Assembly: GCA_002730485.1 (NCBI GenBank)
Contig: PCAH01000045.1
Coordinates: forward strand, 1-10,295
Direction of reading: 5' to 3'
DNA: 10,295 bases
From: Dehalococcoidia bacterium
Lineage (GTDB): Bacteria; Chloroflexota; Dehalococcoidia; UBA3495
Shown here: one piece after another, positions 4,943-10,295 of the stretch
Layout: the number at the start of each line of letters is the position of its first letter
Numbering within the stretch: position 1 is the first letter of the stretch
Position numbers and translations under genes: made by a program
Notes under the pieces: model-generated
Told to the model about the DNA's origin: nothing
The model's database searches: none
Seen by the model: the letters and a program-made list of their open reading frames with translations, nothing else

Positions 4943-6493
4943 ATGAAGTACGACGTGATAGTTGTTGGAGCTGGCTCGGCCGGCTCGATCATGGCTTCGC
5001 GGCTCAGTGAAGACCCTGACCGTTCGGTCCTGCTGTTGGAAGCGGGGCCTGATTACCCAGAGTTCGAACAATTGCCCGACGAGGTGAAATTCGGTTATGC
5101 CACGGCCACCGATATCATGACCAGCGACCACAACTGGCAGTACTGGGGCAAGGCCACCGAGACCTCCCCGCCCATGATGGTCCCCAGGGGCAAGGTCACC
5201 GGCGGCTCCAGCGCCATCAACGGCCAGGTATTTCTGCGGGGCATACCCGAAGACTATGACTCCTGGGCTGCCATGGGGAACGACGAGTGGAGTTTTACCC
5301 AGTGTCTCTCCTACCTGCGGAAGATAGAGACCGATACCGACTTTCCAGAAGATGATTTCCATAGCTCAGATGGCCCCATCATCGCCCGCCGGTTCAAACA
5401 AGATGAACTCAACCCTGACCAGGCGGCGTTCCAGGCGTCGTGCCAAGCAGCAGGATTCCCGGAGAGTCCCGACCACAACCACCCTGAGGCTTCGGGAATC
5501 GGGCCAGTCCCGTTCAACAACCCCAACGGAATCAGGTTTAGCACCGCCTTGGGTTACCTGAACCCAGCACGACACCGGCTCAATTTGACCATCCGTCCCA
5601 ACTGCACCACTCGAAGAATCATCTTCGAAGGCAAAAAGGCTGTCGGGGTTGAAGTGGAATCCGGTGGAGAGGTCTTCGTCGCCGAAGCCGACCAGATAGT
5701 TTTGAGTTCTGGAGCTATCGGCTCGCCGCAGATCATGCTGCTGTCGGGCGTCGGCCCTGCTGCCCACTTGCAGGAGATGGGAATCCCAGTGGTACACGAC
5801 CTGCCAGGCGTGGGTCAGAACCTGCGTGACCATCCCATGATCTACGTGACCTTCAAGACCAAGAAGGACTTCCCATTGGACGGCTTTGCTCCCAGGGTAC
5901 AGATGGGATTGCGCTGGACTGCTGATGGGTCTGAATACCGCAATGACTTGATGATCCTGATGCAGTCCTACGCCACCGAGCGCATCGACCGGGGCGGCGA
6001 CCGCATGGAGCCCCTGGGAATTCGCATGTTGGGCGTGTTGGACCTGGCGATGGGTTCTGGAGAGTTGAAACTGACCTCCACCGATCCCCACGAACAGCCG
6101 CTGCTGGAGTATCACTACCTAGAAGACCCCTTTGACCGACGGAGGATGCGAGAGATGGTCCGCACCTGCGTCAGCATCGGCTCCGGAGACGAGTTCAACG
6201 ACATCGTGGAATACCGCATCGAACCCACCGACGATGAACTGGCCTCGGACGACGCCCTGGACGTCTTTTGCGCCAGGGACGTGACCACCGGCCAGCATAT
6301 ATCTGGCACCTGCAAGATGGGGCCGTCTTCAGACGGGATGGCCGTAGTCGACCAGCACGGCCGGGTCCACGGATTGGAAAACCTGCGCATCGCTGACGCC
6401 TCGGTCATGCCCAACTGCATCCGGGCCAACACCAACGTCACCACCATGATGATCGGTGAGCGCATCGCAGACTTCATCCGGAACGGAGGCTAA
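4943..6493 (+). CDS. GMC-family FAD oxidoreductase (choline dehydrogenase-like)
   Basis: A 516-aa flavoprotein of the glucose-methanol-choline family, which oxidises alcohols to aldehydes or ketones with FAD. The N-terminus MKYDVIVVGAGSAGS carries the dinucleotide-binding GxGxxG at residues 9-14, with LLEAG closing the fold at 31-35. GMC signature 1 is seen at 81-100 (GKVTGGSSAINGQ) and signature 2 as GAIGSPQIMLLSGVGP in mid-protein. The catalytic pair is present near the C-terminus: His 452 in QHISGTCKMG and Asn at about 496-498 in RANTNVTTMMIGERIAD. Length is typical. ATG 4943 has a strong GGGAGGAAGG (4931-4940). The frame is open to TTG 4868, but that lies in the -35 box, so the longer version is rejected. 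No signal peptide is seen. The substrate is unknown; neighbouring oxidoreductases suggest a catabolic role. Confidence 0.94.
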   Translation: MKYDVIVVGAGSAGSIMASRLSEDPDRSVLLLEAGPDYPEFEQLPDEVKFGYATATDIMTSDHNWQYWGKATETSPPMMVPRGKVTGGSSAINGQVFLRGIPEDYDSWAAMGNDEWSFTQCLSYLRKIETDTDFPEDDFHSSDGPIIARRFKQDELNPDQAAFQASCQAAGFPESPDHNHPEASGIGPVPFNNPNGIRFSTALGYLNPARHRLNLTIRPNCTTRRIIFEGKKAVGVEVESGGEVFVAEADQIVLSSGAIGSPQIMLLSGVGPAAHLQEMGIPVVHDLPGVGQNLRDHPMIYVTFKTKKDFPLDGFAPRVQMGLRWTADGSEYRNDLMILMQSYATERIDRGGDRMEPLGIRMLGVLDLAMGSGELKLTSTDPHEQPLLEYHYLEDPFDRRRMREMVRTCVSIGSGDEFNDIVEYRIEPTDDELASDDALDVFCARDVTTGQHISGTCKMGPSSDGMAVVDQHGRVHGLENLRIADASVMPNCIRANTNVTTMMIGERIADFIRNGG

Positions 6494-6501
6494 CAGAAGA
6501 A

Positions 6502-7002
6502 ATGCCACGTATTACATTTGATTTGAACGATGCTTCAGAAAGGCAGAAGGTCGCCGGGGAATGACGCGTCGGTGAGGGGTTCGTGCCCGGAGAACCCAAC
6601 GAAGGACTGACGGCCAGGTTGTTAATCAGCCCGCCGAAGTCTGCTGATTTCGACGACTCTGGCTGGCCGGTATGCACCAACATCCGAGAGAGCCTCTCCG
6701 AAGGTTTCACCTTTGCCTGGTACCGGATCACTGTTGAAGTTCCCCAAGAAGCCGATGGCGCACGCCTTTGGTTTGAGACCAACGTGGATAACTACGGTGA
6801 GGTTTGGGTCAACGGCGAGATTGACCGCAGCACCGGAGTGATCGAGGGCATCAACGCTCCCCAGCGGATAGAACTTAGCCCCAGCGCCGTGCCAGGCACC
6901 AAATACGTGATCGCCTGTCTGGTCGCCAATGGGCCGCTTGCTGAACCCCGGGGCGGCATCTTCATGCGCTTTGCTACGTTGGTTGCTGAGACCTCAAATT
7001 AG
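6502..7002 (+). pseudogene. Sugar-binding-like (GH2-type) protein with in-frame TGA
   Basis: One continuous frame of 167 codons, broken only by TGA at codon 21 (6562-6564). Before it reads MPRITFDLNDASERQKVAGE; after it RVGEGFVPGEPNEG and on to TSN at 7002. A TGG in place of TGA would give GEWRVGEGFVPGEP, which reads naturally, so a single G-to-A change is the likely lesion. The later part (FAWYRITVEVP, WFETNVDNYGEVWVNGEI, NAPQRIEL) resembles the jelly-roll sugar-binding domain of family 2 glycoside hydrolases, but the protein is too short to include a catalytic barrel. Downstream starts exist, for example GTG 6583, and could give a shorter product. It starts 8 bp after the GMC gene and probably belongs to the same transcript. 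Biological decay and a base-call error cannot be separated here. Confidence 0.65.
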
Positions 7003-7026
7003 GGATACTCTCCCAATTCCATTAGG

Positions 7027-8044
7027 CTAAAGCTCGGACAACAGCGGAAGTTTGTAGGCCTTGGCGGCTGTGTCGTGGAAGAGCAGTTTCTTCTCGGCAT
7101 CGGAGAAGTCGTGGGTCATGCGTTTGAATGAATTCCAGATGACCGCATACGAGTAGGAATTCTTGTCCACCGGGAAGTTGCTCTCAAACATGCACCGCTC
7201 TGGCCCAAAGGACTCAATGGTGTGCAGGTAATAGGGGGATGTGGTCTTGGCGAGTTCCGTGGAAGACGGCGGGAACGGTCTGGTGTCCCATTCAAACCCG
7301 CTCACTCGGTTGCCCAAGCCACCCACTTTGACCACCACGTTGGGCCGTTCCGCCAGGGTGGCCATGTCCTTCTTCCAGACCTAATACCTCATCCCGATGA
7401 CCGGCGTAGGGGCCAACGCCCAGAGGACGGCCAATGTGGTTCAGGATGAACGTGGCATTGGGGAATGCGTCGACCAGTCCGGTCAATTCCAATATCTGGG
7501 GATGGTAGACCAAGGCGTCAAAGGCGCGACCCATCCCAGTGAGGACGCCAAACCCTTCTTTGAACTTGGCGCTGGCCATCATTCCAGGGTGGCCGGACCG
7601 GTGGGAGCGCAGAGGTTCATATTCGTCCCAACTGCAGGTGTGACGCACACTTCGGAACCGGCCGCCGCTGCCCACTTCCATGGCTTCCAGCACCGGCCTT
7701 ACCGCTGCCCCCAGGTTCAGGTCAGCGTAGCCAACTATCCCTGCGGCCACTCTGGTTGGGCCGTAGCGGCGGCTGTCACTCTGCGCGCCGATCCCATTGA
7801 CCCACTCAACCTCGCCGATGGGTTTCATCTCCGTTGGGCCAGTCGCCCGGTACATGGAGTCGACTTCCACGAACAAAGTCTGCACCACATTGTGGGCCGA
7901 CCCTATATCTGATGTGAATTCGTCGATCATGTAGCGGTCACCGTGCTTGTCCCATAGGTGGTGGTGCGGGTCACAGATAGGCAGGTCTGGGTCGATGGCT
8001 TCCTCGACGGTCAATTCCAACCAGGCGTCTAATTCGGCGGGCAT
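7027..8044 (-). pseudogene. Amidohydrolase family 2 protein, single-base frameshift
   Basis: A metal-dependent TIM-barrel hydrolase of the amidohydrolase_2 type (close to the COG3618 group of predicted lactone/dicarboxylate hydrolases), about 338 aa when repaired. The start is ATG 8042-8044 with AGGAG 6 nt upstream. The first frame holds ICDPHHHLWD at 23-32 (HxH metal ligands H27 and H29), and FILNHIGRPLG later. The second frame holds VVVKVGGLGNRVSG, the FGPERCMFESNFPVDK segment with the usual late acidic residue, and DTAAKAYKLPLL at the end. The frames join at 7380-7381, where removing one C on the plus strand gives GHRDEVLVWKKDMATL. The total span, 1018 nt, is one base over a multiple of three. 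As read, translation ends at 7292 and loses the C-terminal part of the barrel. It may be a real pseudogene or a sequence error. Substrate is unknown. Confidence 0.8.
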
Positions 8045-8087
8045 ATCGGCTCCTGCGGTTCTTGGCTAAAACTTGGTCCAGTGGGGA

Positions 8088-8885
8088 TCAGTTGAAATCT
8101 GACTGCTGGTAGTACTGCACAAGTCCAATTTCTGCAATCGTGTTATTGGCTTCAATGGCTTCGCTTAGTAATGATGCAAAGGGTTGTTGTTGCGCCAGAT
8201 CGGAGAATTGGAACTCTCGCAGCGCGGAATTTGCTTGGGCTGTGCCAGATAGAGCCAACCCCATCACGGACACAACTACCAACTGGTCACGTTCTTCCTC
8301 TGAAGTGAGACCAAATGGACTTGTCCAAGAGATGCCTAGGGCTGACCAAACCTCCGGATCCAATCCGCTATTCAAGTAATTGAATATTATTTGGGTATAT
8401 ACACTATCGGTATCAGTCTGATTCAAAAGATAACCCAGGGCCATGGGGACGGAGGTTTTGGCGGCGTAATTGCTGGGAGTCAACACGCCCGAGCCTGTAA
8501 TAAAGAATCCGATCAACGGACTGAACGCTTCGTCGTCACCGATGGCGCCCAAAGTACCAACTATGTTGGGCCAGGCCGCGGTTTCAACTGGGTTCTCCAA
8601 CATACTTGCCAGTATGTCTATATCGCTGGAGGTGAAAGACTGTGCTTCAGCGTAGGGCAGCCCGTGGATGTAGGTTTGCCGGACGAAGTCCTGTACGGCT
8701 GATTGTTGGGAAGGGGCAGGATCCTCGCTGCCTTGGGCAACTCTTTGGCATCCCGTCGCCGCAATAACCAGACCCACCAGCAAGAGAAAGGCCAGTCCCC
8801 TGATCCGCAAGAATACAGAATTTTCAATGTTGAGGATTGAGTGACTTTGTCGTGCCACAACGTTTTGCGGTTTATCTGAAAGCAT
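8088..8885 (-). CDS. Predicted lipoprotein of unknown function
   Basis: As opened from ATG 8883-8885 it is 265 aa. Residues 30-46 (GLAFLLLVGLVIAATGC) form a lipoprotein signal with Cys 46 as the likely lipidated residue. A 26-residue stretch before it is long for such a signal, so a later start, such as TTG at 8808-8810 (giving MRIRGLAFLLLV), is possible, though no strong ribosome site is seen there. The mature part is Gln/Ser/Asp-rich and looks all-helical, with segments such as DIDILASMLENPVETAAWPN followed by VGTLGAIGDDEAFSPLIGFF that recall HEAT-type repeats; this is a weak call. From the ATG start it overlaps the zinc-protease-like lipoprotein gene by 14 nt (8872-8885), suggesting coupled translation and a joint role outside the membrane. 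No family is recognised. Confidence 0.7.
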   Translation of the reverse strand: MLSDKPQNVVARQSHSILNIENSVFLRIRGLAFLLLVGLVIAATGCQRVAQGSEDPAPSQQSAVQDFVRQTYIHGLPYAEAQSFTSSDIDILASMLENPVETAAWPNIVGTLGAIGDDEAFSPLIGFFITGSGVLTPSNYAAKTSVPMALGYLLNQTDTDSVYTQIIFNYLNSGLDPEVWSALGISWTSPFGLTSEEERDQLVVVSVMGLALSGTAQANSALREFQFSDLAQQQPFASLLSEAIEANNTIAEIGLVQYYQQSDFN

Positions 8886-9700
8886 TGCTTTCCGCCTGGT
8901 TTACAGAATCCTGGTCTGGTCCTGAGGTTTCCAGCATCAGCGCGTTTGGCACATTTCTGTGAGCCAGGTTCCTATTGTGGCCGAATTCATGTGCCCAAAG
9001 AGAACCTTCCCAGTTGGGAAACCAACGGACCACTGTCAGGGAAGTCGAATTGCTACTGGCACAGCCTATGGGAAATCCAGTTACAAAAGTTCGGCCACAC
9101 CAGCGGATCTGGTTGACCACTTTCACGTTGCCCGGGAGTCTTTCAACTGCAGTGAAATCGGCTGGATCATTGATGATGCCATTGCCCAATGTGAAGGCGG
9201 TTACCGGACTTAGCCTTGTAAACTCGACATTGGTGGCCACATCACCAGGGCGATTGGCCGTCTGCAGTAAATCACTGGCATCGTCCATGATGCGGTCAGC
9301 TTCTACTGCGTCAATCTGCACCGAGATGTGACGACTGACACCCAAGAAGTGCCTGATGGGAGGCACGGGAGTCGGTGTTGGAGGCACCGGCGCGAAGGTG
9401 GGTGTCGGAACAGCAGTAGGAACCGGGGTGGATGTTCCAATCCTAACTCCTGGAACAGGGGTGGTAACGACGGTGGGGATTGGGACAAATGTCGCTACCC
9501 TGACTCCCGGAACAGGAGTTCTTACGGCTGTGGGAATAGCCGTTGGTCCGGTGGTGATCGTCACCCCTGGAACAGCGGTTGGAGCTGGCGCCAATACGGT
9601 GACCGGAGCGGCACCACCCCCTCCTCCGCCGGCCGCCACACGCGACGGACAAAACTGCTGCCACCGCCATTGGGAGCAAAAAATGCAGATTGATTTTCAT
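8872..9700 (-). pseudogene. Metzincin-like zinc protease lipoprotein, frameshifted in Gly run
   Basis: When repaired, about 275 aa. The start ATG 9698-9700 gives MKINLHFLLPMAVAAVLSVAC, a lipoprotein signal with Cys 21. Directly after it a Gly run changes frame: one extra C on the coding strand (plus-strand GG at 9631-9632) separates signal from body. The span of 829 nt is one base over a multiple of three. The body starts with a Pro/Thr/Val-rich spacer with three PGV-containing repeats, then a domain with HEFGHNRNLAH (first codon at 8989-8991), matching the zinc-binding HExxHxxxxxH of metzincins with Asn where Gly is usual. NALMLETSG shortly after can serve as the Met-turn. Two cysteines (RWCGRT, IGCASS) may form a disulfide. 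It is probably an exported, membrane-anchored protease standing off on a flexible stalk. As read, the body can be translated only from GTG 9639 without its signal. Confidence 0.72.
9358..9579 (-). repeat. Pro/Thr/Val-rich spacer repeats
   Basis: Within the protease-like gene a low-complexity spacer carries three units sharing the core PGV followed by V or R residues and a PTAV/PTVV-like end. The core codons are 19-20 residues apart; on the plus strand the shared ACYCCYGGAACAG element starts at 9446, 9503 and 9563. It then degenerates into PTPTFAPVPPTPTPVPP. Such stretches act as extended stalks that hold an exported domain away from the membrane. Confidence 0.7.
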
Positions 9701-9738
9701 TAAGATTCGGTTTCCAGCTCGGGTGGAACGAAAAAGAT

Positions 9739-10295
9739 TTATAGCCCCACCAACTCCCTGAAATTCTCGCCCAGCATGAGTTCTTTTGCGGCATCGGGAA
9801 TGGCTAGGCTCTCAATGAACTGAGAATCCAGCGCCATGTCGGCCAGTGGGAAGTCGGTGCCGAAGCAGACTTTGTCCGCGCCATGCTTGTTGACGATGTT
9901 GGTCAGGGTATCGGAGCCCAGCTCCTTCAACGCCGGAGGCCAGGTGGTGTCGATGAGGACGTTGCTCTTGCCGATCAGTTCACGTTCGGCTTCGTCCAGC
10001 ATGTAGAACCCGCCCAGGTGCAGAGCGATCACCTTCATCTTGGGGAACTGCCGGATCATGTTCATGATCCTGTTGGGCGGCGAATAGATGGTTTCACCGG
10101 GCTTGGTGTGGTTGAACCGCCCCGAGTGTATCTCCAGCACCATGTCCTCGCCCAGTTCCTCGTAGAGGGGGAACATCTTGGGGTCGTCAGGGTAGAACTT
10201 GTTCATCATCGGGTGCAGTTTGATGCCTTTGATGCCAGCTTCGCGGAGTCGGCGGGCCTCACCGGCCATGTTGTCCATTTCTGGATGGATGGCTC
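9739..10295 (-). CDS. Amidohydrolase family 2 protein, partial
   Basis: The frame is open to the right edge of the window, so the N-terminus lies outside; about 185 C-terminal residues are visible. They carry the second half of an amidohydrolase_2 (COG2159-type) metal-dependent TIM-barrel: REAGIKGIKLHPMMNKF, VLEIHSG, KVIALHLGG and CFGTDFPLADM, where the His and Asp residues are the expected metal and catalytic ligands, and a final helix ending FRELVGL. The initial HxH motif must lie upstream. An internal ATG at 10276-10278 is not the likely start, because family homology continues before it. It precedes the protease-like lipoprotein by 38 bp on the same strand. It is not closely similar to the amidohydrolase at 7027-8044 and probably has a different substrate, which is unknown. 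Confidence 0.88.
   Translation of the reverse strand, partial: AIHPEMDNMAGEARRLREAGIKGIKLHPMMNKFYPDDPKMFPLYEELGEDMVLEIHSGRFNHTKPGETIYSPPNRIMNMIRQFPKMKVIALHLGGFYMLDEAERELIGKSNVLIDTTWPPALKELGSDTLTNIVNKHGADKVCFGTDFPLADMALDSQFIESLAIPDAAKELMLGENFRELVGL

Noticed and set aside
5366..6115. 249-codon open frame on the minus strand, opposite the GMC oxidoreductase
   Set aside because: It is antisense to a gene with all family motifs; the composition (His/Gln/Val-rich, no motif) is that of a shadow frame.
6562..6610. Selenocysteine insertion at the TGA
   Set aside because: Only a weak three-pair GGG/CCC hairpin follows, the protein is not a redox type, and a change from TGG explains the codon better.
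7397..7912. 171-codon open frame on the plus strand
   Set aside because: It is antisense to the amidohydrolase, whose motifs on the minus strand are convincing; no ribosome site or known domain on the plus strand.
9446..9575. CRISPR-like or tandem DNA repeat
   Set aside because: The repeated segments lie in frame within a protein-coding stalk, diverge by codon, and have no constant repeat with unique spacers.
9328..9703. Gly/Thr/Val- or Arg/Asn/Gly-rich frames on the plus strand
   Set aside because: They are complements of the Pro/Thr/Val stalk repeats of the minus-strand lipoprotein and have no independent support.

Overview
The window looks like a piece of a bacterial chromosome (or metagenome-assembled contig) from a heterotroph of moderate-to-high GC. 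Two luciferase-like flavin oxidoreductases, a GMC oxidoreductase and two amidohydrolases in 10 kb recall the gene content of SAR202-type Chloroflexota, which carry many flavin monooxygenase paralogues. That placement is an inference from gene content, not from a marker gene.

Layout. (1) 1-483: an AT-rich leader, then two small overlapping regulatory genes (a 56-aa ribbon-helix-helix protein and a Cro/CI-type helix-turn-helix protein). The second gene carries three TGTTAACA palindromes and runs without a stop into a tRNA-Pro(GGG). (2) 484-603: the tRNA, whose body is intact but whose 5' acceptor strand has two mismatches, then a strong intrinsic terminator. The best reading is the right boundary of an integrated element lying to the left of the window. 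(3) 604-2132: a promoter region with a perfect 14-bp palindrome, a 362-aa LLM-class flavin oxidoreductase and a small zinc-ribbon membrane protein. (4) 2280-4785, minus strand: a second LLM-class oxidoreductase followed 40 bp later by a full-length ChrA chromate transporter. (5) 4818-4896: compact back-to-back promoters serving that pair and, on the plus strand, a GMC oxidoreductase (4943-6493) followed by a small sugar-binding-like gene broken by an in-frame TGA (6502-7002). (6) 7027-10295, minus strand: a partial amidohydrolase at the right edge, a zinc-metalloprotease-like lipoprotein, a second lipoprotein overlapping it by 14 nt, and a second amidohydrolase. Two of these four carry single-base frameshifts.

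Function. The oxidoreductases and amidohydrolases fit peripheral oxidation and hydrolysis of organic compounds, but no substrate can be read from the sequence. The lipoprotein pair looks like an exported module with a protease-like member. Three genes between 6.5 and 9.7 kb carry one small lesion each; true decay and sequence error cannot be told apart here. I found no clear complete novel system. The most distinctive features are the regulator/tRNA boundary at the left and the lipoprotein pair at the right. No stretch longer than about 300 bases lacks a gene.
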